A stretch of 64,000 bases of DNA from Nostoc sp. LEGE 06077 (GCF_015207705.1 NZ_JADEWI010000012.1:62001-126000), one strand, 5' to 3'. Positions 8,803 through 18,725 are shown, numbered from the stretch's first letter. Program-made: numbers and translations. Notes: generated from the letters alone by a model not told the origin.

Positions 8803-11800
8803 TTACTTAACTACGGAAGCCTTCAAAGTAACTCGTCCTTGAGAACCATAAGCGACTTCATTGATATAAAGATTGGAGTCGCACAGTTCCGCAATAATAT
8901 GTTCAGCCGATTTTTGTGCATCTATCGCCGGACTCAAATCAATGGAGCGAGCAAATACTTTTGGCCATTCCCATCTCAGGGTTTTGGTGAGTCCGAATAA
9001 ACCACCTGCGATCGCTCCATAATTGGTGTTATGCTCTAACCCAAATGCTCCATCTAATCTCGCTACTGTTAAGAAGGAACTGCGGGTGTAATTGGCGGTT
9101 TTGGTGAGGGATTTCTTCAGGTGTTTCGCTACAAAGAAGATATGCTTAACTATCGCTTTGTCCTGTTCTACATTCTGGGGATGGATGTGAATGAAGCTGC
9201 CAATTGTACCAATATTAGTTGCGATCGCGGATAATTTGTGTTGGAGTAATTCTTCACTCATATCTGCGAGGGTGATACGTTCTACACCAGCAGGTAAGGG
9301 TGTTTGTTGAGCGATGATAGCTTGGGGGAAGCTTAATACTACTACTTTCCAACCGCGTTCAGTCAAAGAGTGTGCTACTTCGGAGGTGGTGAGGGAGCCA
9401 TCATCTGTAATTAAGCAGATGTGTCCCTCTGGTAAACTGAACTCTAAGCTGTCGGGTAGTGGGAGGATTTTGAGTTGCGCGGGACGACGCGCAACGTTAT
9501 CGATTACTTGGACTGGCTGGAAGCCCCAGTTAGAATCAGGCTTTTTTTTTTCACCTGCAACTAGGCGTTGCAGATACTCAACTATTTGACCGATGGTTCG
9601 TAAGTCACCCAAGTCTTCAACGTTGGGTTTGGGTAGATTGGGGTACATTTCTTGCATTGCTCCCAGAATTTCTACCCGTTTGATGGAGTCGATACCTAAG
9701 TCGGCTTCCATGTCCATTTCGAGTTCCAGCATCTCGACTGGGTAGCCAGTTTTATCGCTGGTAATATTTAGCAGTGTTTGGGCGATGTCTGCGTAATCGG
9801 TGGTATCTTCTACAGTTTCGACAACTGGAGTCTCAGCAATTACTACTGGTTCAGGTGCAGGTGCTACAGGAACTACAGGTATAGTAGTAGAGACTGTTAT
9901 TTCTGGGACTACTGCTGCTGGTAAAACCGCAACTCCGACACTAGGATTTCCCGAAGCATTAGATTGCAGATATGCAATGATGTCGCCGATGCTGCGTTTT
10001 TCCGCTAGTTCTTCTAAGTTGGGCTTGGGTAAGTTAGGATACATTTCTTGTAATCCACCCAAGATTTCAACTCGTTTGATGGAGTCAATACCCAAGTCGG
10101 CTTCCATATCCATTTCGAGTTCCAGCATCTCAACTGGGTAGCCAGTTTTGTCGCTGATAATTGCGAGGAGATTTTTGTCTAAGTCGGAGACATCAACCGC
10201 AGGTGTAGCTACGATGGGGGCGCTAATTACCGCTACAGGTTGGGGTGTGGGAATTTGGACTACTGGCGCGGGTGCAACTACTACAGGCTGGGGTGCAGGT
10301 GCGACTGGTGTTTCAATTACTGGCGCGGGAGTGAAAGCAACAGGCTGAGGTACGGGTGCAACTGGTGTTTCAATTACTGGCGTAGGTGCAACTGCTACAG
10401 CTTGAGGCGCTGGTGCAACTGGCATTTCAACAGGTTTAGCATAACCGTTACCATTGCCGTTTTTCGCTACAGGCTCAACTACTGGAGTTGGTGCAACAAT
10501 TTTAGTGGTGGGAGGTACGGGTGCATCGTTGACTGGGGTATTGGTTGGTTCAACTGCAACACCACCAGCAATCAACTGTGAATATTGTTGCTGAATGAGA
10601 TTGAAGAAGTTTTTGGCGTATTCTACCTGTTCCAGAAGATATTGTTCATGGATGCGGAGGGTTTCACCTTGTTGAGAGTGAAACTGCATCATGCTGCGTT
10701 CGACACCTTCCATAACCACTAGCTTCAGTTGCGCTACCTCTTGGGAAGACTTGGCGTTAGCAAACAAAGCGTTTTGCTGCTGCATCAGTTGGAAGAATGC
10801 TTTCGTGTATTCCATCTGATGGTTGAGATACTGACCGTGAGTTTGTAAATTATCAGATTGATTCTTTTGGAATTGGGTCAGCAGGTACTCTAAGCTTTCT
10901 AGCATCCGCTGGTAGTTTACCAAGTTTTCCGGTGTTGGCATATCAGACTCCTGGGCTAGTTGATTAGAAAGGATCGCAGGATTCATTTCTGGTTGTGGTT
11001 CAGTAATACTAATGGAAGTAACTTCAGGTGCTGCTTCTGGTTGAGTAATTGGAAGACTCACGCCTGAACCCTCTAAAACTCTTATTTCTTCTTCGCGCTC
11101 TTTGCGTCCTTTGTGGTTCGTTTCTTCTAGAACTTCTTGAACACTACTTTCTTTTACTGGAGCAGCAGGTAAAGAAACCTTATGTCCACTCTCCAACGCT
11201 TCCTTGAAACCGTTTCTAGTTTTTTCCGAAACGTAGTTAATCCCGTTGAGACGCACACTCAAGGTTTTCTTCTTCTCCGCCGGAGGTAGTACAGGTTGAA
11301 CTTGATAGGGGTCAAGATTTTTCAACTGCATCCCAATGACGCGCATTTGTACTGCTGCTTCCCGCAGAGAACGATCGCTGTTCTTCTGAGTGCTAGGATT
11401 CAAGGCGATGGTAATATGAGGGCGATCGCCTAAAATATCCTTAACTAAGTTAGTCAAAATCCTTTTCGGCCCGAATTCCACAAAGCAAGCACCACCAGCG
11501 GCGTAGATATTCTCAATTTCTTGCTTAAACAACACCGAACTAGCCAGGTGTGTTTCCAGGATGCGCTGCATTCCGGTGGAATCTTGAGGATAAGGCTTGC
11601 CAGTAACATTACTGAAAACTGGAAGTTGAGCAGTATTGAATTTAACTGATTTTGTGGCGATCGCAAAAGACTTCTGTGCAAACGCAATCAGCGAAGTGTG
11701 GAAGGCTGCGGAAACTGGTAACTGTACAGCCGTGTAGCCGTGTTCTTGCAAAGCTTGGCGGACTTTAGCGATTTCTGCGGTCGGCCCTGCCAACACCACC

Positions 11801-14190
11801 TGAGTGGGCGAATTGAAGTTAGCAATGGATACTTGTGGGAACTGCTTGAGTATCGGTTCAATTTTGTTGATGTCTTCTTTGACAGCCAACATTGTACCTG
11901 CATCGTGGTCTGGGTCTTCTGGGGCTGCCATTGCTTGACCGCGAGACTTCACTAAGAACAAGTAATCTGCTTCACTTAATACACCCGCCGCCCACAATGC
12001 GGTTAGTTCACCAAAGCTATGTCCAGCAACGAAATCAGATTTGAAGCCAGCTTTTTGCAGGATGGAATACAACCCAGCACTGAAAACACCAATGGCAGGT
12101 TGCGCGTATTCTGTGCGTTGCAGTGCAGCAATTTGAGCGTTTTTCTCTGCTTGTTCAAAGGTTGGATACGGGAAGACGATTTCTGAGAGTGGCTGCAAGT
12201 TGTCTTTGAGTAACAAGCTATCCATGTAACCATGTAAGCGCTGCATCTCAGGGAAGTTCATCACCAATTCCCGACCCATTTCTAGGTATTGGGAACCTTG
12301 ACCAGAGAACAGTGCAACAACTTTACCGCCTAATTCCATCCCAGAGGCGCGGTAATAAATACCTTGGGGGTGTTCCCAAGAAGCGGCTGCACCTTTAAGT
12401 TTTAGCCAGTCGATGCTGATTTGCAGTAACTTGCAAGCTTCTTGCAGGTTCTCAGCAACAAACCCAACTCTTGCAGCAGTTTGGGGAATTTCTACTGATT
12501 GACTATCTTGCATCAACTGTGCAAAGTGTCTTTCAGCACCTTCTGATTGCAACTTCCATAAATCTGCTTCGCATTTGCTGAGTAGTTGCGCTGGGTTAGG
12601 CGCAAACAGCAGAATTTCTTGGGGTGTGCTGTGTATGCGGTAAGGTTTATTTTGTCCCGCTTCGTATTCTTCTAAAACTACGTGGTAGTTTGTCCCACCA
12701 AAGCCGAAGGAACTCACACCCGCACGTCTTGGCGCGTCGCCTTCCGCACGAATCCAAGGTCTGGTTTCGGTATTTAGATAAAATGCCGAGTTGTTAATGT
12801 CGAGTTTGGGGTTCGGCTCAGTAATATTAATAGTTGGCGGTAAAATTTTGTGATGTAGTGCCAAGGCAGTTTTAATTAAACTTGCCGCACCCGCAGCAGC
12901 TTTGGTGTGTCCGATTTGAGATTTCACACTACCTAAAGCGATGTGCTGTCTTTTCTGGTCGTGTACCCCAAAGAAGTCTCTTAAAGAACCGAATTCGGTG
13001 GGGTCGCCAGCCATTGTACCAGTCCCGTGGGCTTCCATTAGACCGACGGTAGCCGGAGAAAAGCCAGCATCTTCGTAAGCGCGGCGTAAGGCGGTTACTT
13101 GACCTTCTTTGCGGGGTGCATAAATACTCTTGTAGCGACCATCGCTAGAGGTACCAATACCTTTAATTACGGCATAGATTTTATCGTTGTCTCGTTCGGC
13201 ATCTTCTAGACGCTTGAGAACAATCATCCCAATACCTTCACCCAGCATCATCCCATCAGATTTAGCATCGAATGGTTTAACGCTTTCACTAGGGGAAACC
13301 GCCGGGGTTTTGCTGAAGGAGATGTAAGCCATGATGGTGTTGTCGGTATCTACACCACCAGTCAGCATCATATCGGCGCGATGTTCGATGAGTTCGCTAA
13401 TAGCGAGTTTCAAAGCACCAAAGGAACTAGCACAAGCCGCATCAACTACACAGTTAATTCCGCCGAAGTTCAAGCGGTTGGCGATGCGTCCAGCCACGAC
13501 GTTAGCCAACATTCCAGGGAAGGCGTTTTCATCCCACTTAACGTAGGCACTTTTGATTTTGTCAACGATTTTTTTGGTGTCTTCGTCAGAAAGACCACTG
13601 CTTTTAAGAACCTTTTCCCAAATAGGATATTCCAAGCGTGCAGCTAGTGGCATTCCTAATTGTTTCGCCATCGCCACACCGAGAACTACCCCGATAGTTT
13701 CGCGGCTAAACTCGCGTGACTCTCCATAACCAGCATCTTCCATTGCTTCTTTGGCAATGACCAAACTTAATAGCTGGGAAACATCAGTTACTTCTAGAAT
13801 GCTGGGAGGAATCCCAAATTCCATCGGGTTAAAATCAACATCTGGGATAAAGCCACCGCGTTTACAATATGTTTTATCTTCTGGGGTTCTGGGGTTGGGG
13901 TCGTAGTAATCTTCTACGCTCCAGTGGGAAGAGGGTACATCAGTAATACAATCGATTTTGTTAATGATATTTTGCCAATATTCCCGCAAGTTTCTGGCTT
14001 TGGCAAACAGCGAAGCCATACCAACAATGGCTATAGGGTTTTGTTGCAGTTGTCTGTTAATTTTGTTAATCGACATTGGTTTGTCTGTCGTCATCTTTTT
14101 TTCCTCTATAAACCTAATTAAAGCCTTTTCACAACTGTTGATCTGGGCTTCTAATTCCGCCAAGGCAGTATCAATTGAATAAGCAGACAT
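8803..14190 (-). CDS. hglE: Heterocyst glycolipid synthase HglE: KS-AT-ACP-ACP-partial KR
   Basis: 1795 residues, PfaA-like. The KS (about 50-510) is intact: Cys in DAACASSF (about 252), EAHGTGT and QIGHTK. The AT (about 625-940) has GHSFGE (about 722). Residues about 1080-1210 are helical repeats, followed by a Pro/Ala-rich linker (about 1240-1340). Two nearly identical ACPs carry LGIDSIKRVEIL, with the phosphopantetheine Ser at about 1368 and 1502. The C-terminal about 220 residues match the structural half of a PfaA-type KR, which stops before the catalytic half. Residues about 1021-1045 are encoded by a dispersed repeat. The longest start (ATG 14190) has no ribosome site; an ATG at 14094 has GAGG 8 bases upstream and may be the true start. 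First gene of the operon; iterative condensation of malonyl units in differentiating heterocysts is the known role of the family. Confidence 0.93.
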   Translation of the reverse strand: MSAYSIDTALAELEAQINSCEKALIRFIEEKKMTTDKPMSINKINRQLQQNPIAIVGMASLFAKARNLREYWQNIINKIDCITDVPSSHWSVEDYYDPNPRTPEDKTYCKRGGFIPDVDFNPMEFGIPPSILEVTDVSQLLSLVIAKEAMEDAGYGESREFSRETIGVVLGVAMAKQLGMPLAARLEYPIWEKVLKSSGLSDEDTKKIVDKIKSAYVKWDENAFPGMLANVVAGRIANRLNFGGINCVVDAACASSFGALKLAISELIEHRADMMLTGGVDTDNTIMAYISFSKTPAVSPSESVKPFDAKSDGMMLGEGIGMIVLKRLEDAERDNDKIYAVIKGIGTSSDGRYKSIYAPRKEGQVTALRRAYEDAGFSPATVGLMEAHGTGTMAGDPTEFGSLRDFFGVHDQKRQHIALGSVKSQIGHTKAAAGAASLIKTALALHHKILPPTINITEPNPKLDINNSAFYLNTETRPWIRAEGDAPRRAGVSSFGFGGTNYHVVLEEYEAGQNKPYRIHSTPQEILLFAPNPAQLLSKCEADLWKLQSEGAERHFAQLMQDSQSVEIPQTAARVGFVAENLQEACKLLQISIDWLKLKGAAASWEHPQGIYYRASGMELGGKVVALFSGQGSQYLEMGRELVMNFPEMQRLHGYMDSLLLKDNLQPLSEIVFPYPTFEQAEKNAQIAALQRTEYAQPAIGVFSAGLYSILQKAGFKSDFVAGHSFGELTALWAAGVLSEADYLFLVKSRGQAMAAPEDPDHDAGTMLAVKEDINKIEPILKQFPQVSIANFNSPTQVVLAGPTAEIAKVRQALQEHGYTAVQLPVSAAFHTSLIAFAQKSFAIATKSVKFNTAQLPVFSNVTGKPYPQDSTGMQRILETHLASSVLFKQEIENIYAAGGACFVEFGPKRILTNLVKDILGDRPHITIALNPSTQKNSDRSLREAAVQMRVIGMQLKNLDPYQVQPVLPPAEKKKTLSVRLNGINYVSEKTRNGFKEALESGHKVSLPAAPVKESSVQEVLEETNHKGRKEREEEIRVLEGSGVSLPITQPEAAPEVTSISITEPQPEMNPAILSNQLAQESDMPTPENLVNYQRMLESLEYLLTQFQKNQSDNLQTHGQYLNHQMEYTKAFFQLMQQQNALFANAKSSQEVAQLKLVVMEGVERSMMQFHSQQGETLRIHEQYLLEQVEYAKNFFNLIQQQYSQLIAGGVAVEPTNTPVNDAPVPPTTKIVAPTPVVEPVAKNGNGNGYAKPVEMPVAPAPQAVAVAPTPVIETPVAPVPQPVAFTPAPVIETPVAPAPQPVVVAPAPVVQIPTPQPVAVISAPIVATPAVDVSDLDKNLLAIISDKTGYPVEMLELEMDMEADLGIDSIKRVEILGGLQEMYPNLPKPNLEELAEKRSIGDIIAYLQSNASGNPSVGVAVLPAAVVPEITVSTTIPVVPVAPAPEPVVIAETPVVETVEDTTDYADIAQTLLNITSDKTGYPVEMLELEMDMEADLGIDSIKRVEILGAMQEMYPNLPKPNVEDLGDLRTIGQIVEYLQRLVAGEKKKPDSNWGFQPVQVIDNVARRPAQLKILPLPDSLEFSLPEGHICLITDDGSLTTSEVAHSLTERGWKVVVLSFPQAIIAQQTPLPAGVERITLADMSEELLQHKLSAIATNIGTIGSFIHIHPQNVEQDKAIVKHIFFVAKHLKKSLTKTANYTRSSFLTVARLDGAFGLEHNTNYGAIAGGLFGLTKTLRWEWPKVFARSIDLSPAIDAQKSAEHIIAELCDSNLYINEVAYGSQGRVTLKASVVK
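11054..11128. repeat. Dispersed repeat captured inside hglE coding sequence
   Basis: AGACTCACGCCTGAACC...TTTGCGTCCTTTGTGG... lines up with intergenic copies (5241-5307) and with a copy inside hypF (63186-63253). On the hglE strand it is read EETNHKGRKEREEE, in the same frame as the hypF copy. It lies between the AT and the helical region. Confidence 0.8.
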
Positions 14191-14453
14191 AGGAGATAGA
14201 CAGTTTTAAATTACTGTGGATGGTGAAGCTACAGTAGTCTTTGTTACCCATCAAAAGAATCTGTCTGTTGTTATCAGCAACTAGCTATCCTATGTGTGAA
14301 GGCTAAATGCTTTTTTCCTAACAAACACCACATGATACATATAAAGAATGAAACATTAAGTAAGTCGGGACAAATATCATTGTTTATTTGTCAGGTGTTT
14401 ATTACCGCCAGCTTACTTAAGAATGAAGTCTTGGATACTTCACACTTCATACT
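14191..14453. other. Leader/promoter region of the hgl operon
   Basis: 263 AT-rich bases lie upstream of hglE. They should hold its promoter or a long leader, but I cannot assign -10, NtcA or heterocyst-type sites with confidence. Direct heptamer-like repeats (ACTTCATACTTCATACTTC) sit at about 14440-14465. Confidence 0.35.
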
Positions 14454-14732
14454 TCATACTTCACACTTTTCCTGATATTGTGGTAGCAAGTCAATAACGT
14501 TGTTGAAACTGGTAAAATAATCTTGAAGCGCGTTAGCAGCTTGACCAGTGAATTCAAGCCATTCGTAATGGTAGAGGTTTTGTGTAATTGTATCCAACTG
14601 GAACACTGGCAACTTAGGAGTAGCTATGAGGACAGAAACGCTTTTTTCTCCCAAGCTCGTTTGATTATCTAGCTTAACAGCAGCAACGTAGCTGGTATTA
14701 ATAACAACGTTCTGTATCTTGATAAATGCCAT
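14454..14732 (-). CDS. Small uncharacterised protein upstream of hglE
   Basis: 92 residues from the ATG at 14732 (MAFIKIQNVVINTSY); the longer frame to 14792 adds a less likely N-terminus. The sequence is soluble and alternates short beta-like stretches with a C-terminal helix (LEFTGQAANALQDYF). It lies on the hglE strand, 263 bases upstream of hglE, and ends in a repeat-rich stretch. I do not recognise a named family. Its place between the ParB-like gene and hglE makes it a candidate conserved member of the heterocyst glycolipid island. Its length and coding-like composition support a real gene. Confidence 0.55.
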   Translation of the reverse strand: MAFIKIQNVVINTSYVAAVKLDNQTSLGEKSVSVLIATPKLPVFQLDTITQNLYHYEWLEFTGQAANALQDYFTSFNNVIDLLPQYQEKCEV

Positions 14733-14792
14733 AGCCAGTTTCAACGTCCAGGATAATATATTGTACGAAATTCGACCCAGAAAAGCTGACAA

Positions 14793-15501
14793 GTTCGTTA
14801 CCGAAAGAACATCACCTCTATTTTGAATTTCTCAGCTATTTGACAAAAGTACTTAACATTTACAAGGTGATGGTGATGCGACTTTGTATAGTAGGTTTCT
14901 CATCTTCCAGCGCGATAATTGTGTTCTGTTTCCGTTCCGCTTTGAAGAGGTGAATTAATAAAAAGAATAGCACACTTCACAGAAACTAAATCATTTCTTC
15001 AAGGGAATTTAAGAAAATAATCTGGCTTTTGGCTGATGTCAATGTTAAACAAAACATGGCATATAAGTATATTTAATCACTCATATTTAGTAATGGATAA
15101 TTTGAGCGATCGCGCTTCTTATTCCAACCACAGCTTAATTTCTCAGCCATTTCTAAAGTCAAAGTATTCAGTAGATAAGTCGGCAACAAATACATCGGCA
15201 TATATCTTGCTTTTTTAACAGAGCATCATCATCAGGCATAACTTTTTGATGAATTTTTAAAATAAGGCGAAAACTAACATCAAGAAGTTATGAATCAAGC
15301 AAAAATTAAATCTTTAGAAAGTACATCATAAACAATCTTTTGATGACATTTCACGGATTACAAACATTTACAGGCTTGAAATCAATATCTGCCAAAACAG
15401 TTACAGAAGATGTGTTCCAGATACCTGACTTCTTTAAATAAGTCGGGTATCTAAGCTCTCACTAATATTTAATTCTCCTCCTGCTTCCTGCCTTCTATTT
15501 A
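14793..15501. other. Non-coding stretch, AT-rich, with one hairpin
   Basis: There is no supported gene; a 60-codon plus-strand frame at 15036-15218 has no family resemblance or ribosome site. The only clear structure is the hairpin at 15419-15452 near the end of the ParB-like gene. Confidence 0.5.
15419..15452. repeat. Hairpin repeat AGATACCTGACTT/AAGTCGGGTATCT
   Basis: A 13-base inverted repeat with one T-G wobble, of the same family as 31363-31398 and 41022-41054. It lies just past the stop of the ParB-like gene, so it may act as a terminator, but it lacks a long T run. Confidence 0.7.
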
Positions 15502-16842
15502 TCAAACACTCAGCATTTTTTTGGCTGGCTTACTAGTCCATTGTTGCCAACGTATGACACCACGACTAACTAATTGCGGGCTTTCATCGCCAATAAAACA
15601 GATGCGTCCCAATCTTTCACAGGCAATCAATACTTCACCATGTCCCATAAAGGGAGCAATCACAAAATTATTCGGACTGGTGTAGAAATTAATTAAGTAA
15701 TTGACGACACCTTCAATACCTTCTATCTGAATTGGCGATTGTGGTTTAGCAATTGGATAATGAGAAAAAATGCCTATATAAAGGTTATTTAATAACAACT
15801 CATATTGAAACGGCATTTTGTTATTTTTGTAAAACTCGTAAATTTGTCCTTCAGCACGGAGGACAGCCACAACCCTGGCTTCGTCTACTAAATAATTATG
15901 TTGCCATGTAGAGGATACAGTAGCGATCGCCAGTGCTGCATCTGAAGGTAACAGATTGCGAAACTGTGAAGTGTAAGTATCGCCACAATAAACTAAATGT
16001 CTCCCCAGCATCCATTCTTCACCCAGTTTAATCACGGGTTCTAGATTAGCTTTGGGTTGCTCAATTACTTGTTCTACTTGGCGTTGGACTTTTTTCAGCG
16101 CTAATTTCGCTTCTCGCTCCGCCATAGCACTTTTAAAAGCTAATATCTGTAACTCTTTTTGCTTTCTCTTGGCTTCAGTAATTAATTGGGTTTGCTGGGA
16201 GGTGGTTTGTTTATCTCCCTGCTGTTGGGCTAACTCCAAAGTCTTTTGCGCTTCTTGGGCTAAAGTGCGTTCTTCACTACCAGCCCTGGCGATTTTTAGT
16301 AGTACTGTAGGACTATCCGCCAAGGGTGTACCCTTAATCATCTGCTTGACATCTGGATGAATACTTTTCGCAATTTGTTTCCCATGCTGAAAGGTACGCT
16401 CAGAGTAGCCAACTTCCTTCGCTAATTCGATGGTTCTTTTGGGAGGGGGTGAAATGATTTCACCCCCTTTGAAGGTATGCTGGTTATCTCCCGATTTCGC
16501 CCGCAGTCCCATCCGTTCTAAAATCTGGTCGCGTTCTAACCACAATTCTGAACGTTCTAAGGGTTCTAGCTCATTGCGAATCAAGTTTTCGTCAATTTCT
16601 GCTAATCGCGCTTGATCTGCATCTTGATAGTTGACAACATTGCATTCAATGGCTTCCAGCCCCAAAAGCTTGCAAGCAGTGAGCCGATGCAGCCCAGCAA
16701 TTAAGTTCAAATTCTGATCTACCGTGATGGCGTTTAATAAACCATTCGCCTTAATGGAGTCTTTTAACTCATTAACTTTATTCGCATTGACAGGACGGCG
16801 ATTAGAACCTATATGAATTTGATTTACAGAAATTGCAGGCAT
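15502..16842 (-). CDS. ParB-domain protein with degenerate methyltransferase-like C-terminus
   Basis: 446 residues. Residues 1-90 are a ParB/Srx-type domain (NRRPVNANKVNELKDSI; LIAGLHRLTACK). Residues about 90-180 look like a KorB/HTH region (ELAKEVGYSERTF), about 185-265 are coiled coil, and about 270-446 resemble the DNA methylase module that often follows ParB (EEWMLGRHLVYCGDT; PFMGHGEVLIACERLGR). The catalytic DPPY/NPPY motif expected after the CGDT block is replaced by AIATVSSTWQHN, so DNA methylation is unlikely. It sits inside the glycolipid island between hglE and hgdB. A regulator or DNA-binding role is inference. Confidence 0.8.
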   Translation of the reverse strand: MPAISVNQIHIGSNRRPVNANKVNELKDSIKANGLLNAITVDQNLNLIAGLHRLTACKLLGLEAIECNVVNYQDADQARLAEIDENLIRNELEPLERSELWLERDQILERMGLRAKSGDNQHTFKGGEIISPPPKRTIELAKEVGYSERTFQHGKQIAKSIHPDVKQMIKGTPLADSPTVLLKIARAGSEERTLAQEAQKTLELAQQQGDKQTTSQQTQLITEAKRKQKELQILAFKSAMAEREAKLALKKVQRQVEQVIEQPKANLEPVIKLGEEWMLGRHLVYCGDTYTSQFRNLLPSDAALAIATVSSTWQHNYLVDEARVVAVLRAEGQIYEFYKNNKMPFQYELLLNNLYIGIFSHYPIAKPQSPIQIEGIEGVVNYLINFYTSPNNFVIAPFMGHGEVLIACERLGRICFIGDESPQLVSRGVIRWQQWTSKPAKKMLSV

Positions 16843-17519
16843 AATTACTGTTTTTATATAAATTCAGTTAAGACAACCAAGATAACACGCAAAATCAAGA
16901 TGAAGCATTTTATATAGTGAGTTAAAACTGAGAATTTTGTTCCTGGACTAGATTAAAAGTATTGCAGGTCACACATTGTTAGTAACAAATAAAATCATTC
17001 TGATTACTGTCACCTGTAACGTCTTGTCTATTTCTTTCTTGGTAGTCATTAAAAGCTAACTTCAGCAATATTAATTGGTTGACAAAATTAAAGTACTTTG
17101 CAATAATTGGACACAGTTTATCCAATTTTCCTGAACGCTTTAATTGAGGAAATTTAAATTTTTTAGTTAGCACTATCGTATTTTAGAATACTGGATTTGA
17201 TGAGGAATTAGGATAAAACTGAGAAAGATTTAGAGCAACGCCTGCTGTAATTTATCCGCAAAATTCGTAATAAGTGGTGGTGTAAAGGCGTACAGCAATT
17301 TCGAGATAACTCACTAGTAAAAAAGGCTGAAGTCTTATGCTTCATTCTTCTGCCTTAATAATGCGATCGCTGCAATTCTAGCCATTTATACCAATTGAAA
17401 AAATGATTCAGATAGATGGATTGGCAGAATCTAGATGCTCAAAGCAATTCCCAATCCAAAATCTCAAATCCAAAACGGTATTAGGCTTTTCTCTGGCACA
17501 GCAAAATTGGAATAAAAAT
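16843..17519. other. Intergenic region between the divergent ParB-like gene and hgdB
   Basis: 677 bases, AT-rich. A 64-codon minus-strand frame (16979-17173) begins MLTKKFKFPQLK but has no recognisable family and I do not call it. The stretch probably contains the promoters of both flanking genes. HIP1 GCGATCGC occurs at about 17364. Confidence 0.4.
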
Positions 17520-18725
17520 ATGGCACTAAAAAAATACAGCCAGTTGTTTACAAAACCCCTAAGTCGGTGGCAAATAATGTTAGCAGCTTCTATCACTATC
17601 GCGGCTGCTGGTATAGGAACTTTCTACAGTGTTGCACCAAAATTTTCTCGTGTTCCTCTGCAAACAACTCAGGAAAATCCACCAAAACCTGTACCTGTTA
17701 AACTTGCAGTCACAGCTTTAGGACGTTTGCAACCAGAAGGTAAAGTTACTTATTTATCTGCACCGAATTCTATCAACGGTGTACGTGTTGAGAAATTGTT
17801 GGTTAAAGAAGGGGATGAAGTCAAAGCTGGGCAAGTATTGGCGTATTTAGAAGATTATGCCCGTGCTACAGCAGCTTTGCAACAGTCTTTAGATAAACTG
17901 CAAGTTGCCAAAGCTAAATTAGCACAGGTAAAAGCTGGTGCTAAATCTGGAGATATCGACGCGCAAAAAGCGAGCATTGCGAATTTAGCGTCTCAATTAA
18001 AAGGAGAAGTTGCAACTCAACAGGCAACTATTAACCGCATTCAAGCTGAAGTAGATAATGCTCAAACCGAGAACGATCGCTATCAGAAATTATACAAACA
18101 AGGTGCGATCGCGGCTTCTGTTGCCGACACTAAAGCTTTACAACTCAAGACTACACAACAGCAACTCACAGAAGCCCAGGCTGCTCTAACTCGTACACAA
18201 AACACCCTCAAAGACCAACAAACAGAAGCGAAAGCCAGACTCAATAGCATTAGCGAAGTGCGTTCTGTCGATGTTGATGCAGCCCAAACTGAAGTTAAGA
18301 GTGCTGTGACGGCAATTAAACAAGCTAAAGCAGACCAAGATTTAACTTACATCAAAGCGCCTATTGACGGTAAAATCCTCAAAATTCACGCTAAAACGGG
18401 TGAAGTTATTAACACCGCCGGTTTTGCAGAAATCGGTAAGATATCGCAAATGTATGTAATTGCAGAAGTATATCAAACCGATATTCAAAAAGTACGTGTA
18501 GGTCAAAAAGCCACCATTAGCAGCGCTGCATTTACTGGAAAATTGCAGGGAACTGTCAAAGAAATTGGTTGGCAAGTTGATAAACAAAGCATCTTTAGTC
18601 TTAATCCGAGATCTGATACAGACCGGAGAATTATTGAGGTAAAAATCTCCATCGATAACCCCGCAGATAGCCAAAAAGTAGCTCGTTTGACTAACTTGCA
18701 AGTGGATGTCGCTATTCAGATATAG
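17520..18725 (+). CDS. hgdB: DevB-like membrane fusion protein, glycolipid export
   Basis: 401 residues from the ATG at 17520 (MALKKYSQL); the frame extends to 17403, but the added 39 residues are encoded by repeat-like DNA. It has one N-terminal membrane anchor (IMLAASITIAAAGIG). A lipoyl-like half motif (VKEGDEVKAGQVLAYLE), a long coiled coil (about 120-290) and the second half (IKAPIDGKILKIHAKTG) define an HlyD/DevB periplasmic adaptor. It heads hgdB-hgdC-hgdA. In Anabaena PCC 7120 HgdB and HgdC are required for a correct heterocyst glycolipid layer, working with a TolC-type pore. The family is certain; the hgd name rests on the HgdBC-A order and the missing ATPase. Confidence 0.85.
   Translation: MALKKYSQLFTKPLSRWQIMLAASITIAAAGIGTFYSVAPKFSRVPLQTTQENPPKPVPVKLAVTALGRLQPEGKVTYLSAPNSINGVRVEKLLVKEGDEVKAGQVLAYLEDYARATAALQQSLDKLQVAKAKLAQVKAGAKSGDIDAQKASIANLASQLKGEVATQQATINRIQAEVDNAQTENDRYQKLYKQGAIAASVADTKALQLKTTQQQLTEAQAALTRTQNTLKDQQTEAKARLNSISEVRSVDVDAAQTEVKSAVTAIKQAKADQDLTYIKAPIDGKILKIHAKTGEVINTAGFAEIGKISQMYVIAEVYQTDIQKVRVGQKATISSAAFTGKLQGTVKEIGWQVDKQSIFSLNPRSDTDRRIIEVKISIDNPADSQKVARLTNLQVDVAIQI

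Noticed and set aside
10148-10581. Plus-strand frames over the hglE linker
   Set aside because: They are shadows of the Pro/Ala-rich linker and tandem ACP coding sequence on the minus strand.
15036-15218. 60-codon plus frame downstream of the hglE leader
   Set aside because: No protein-like pattern or ribosome site; probably chance.
16979-17173. 64-codon minus frame between the ParB-like gene and hgdB
   Set aside because: Some coding-like text, but no ribosome site, family or operon context; left as intergenic.
17403-17519. N-terminal extension of hgdB
   Set aside because: The first 39 codons are repeat-like (CCAATCCAAAATC type) and the membrane anchor follows properly from ATG 17520.
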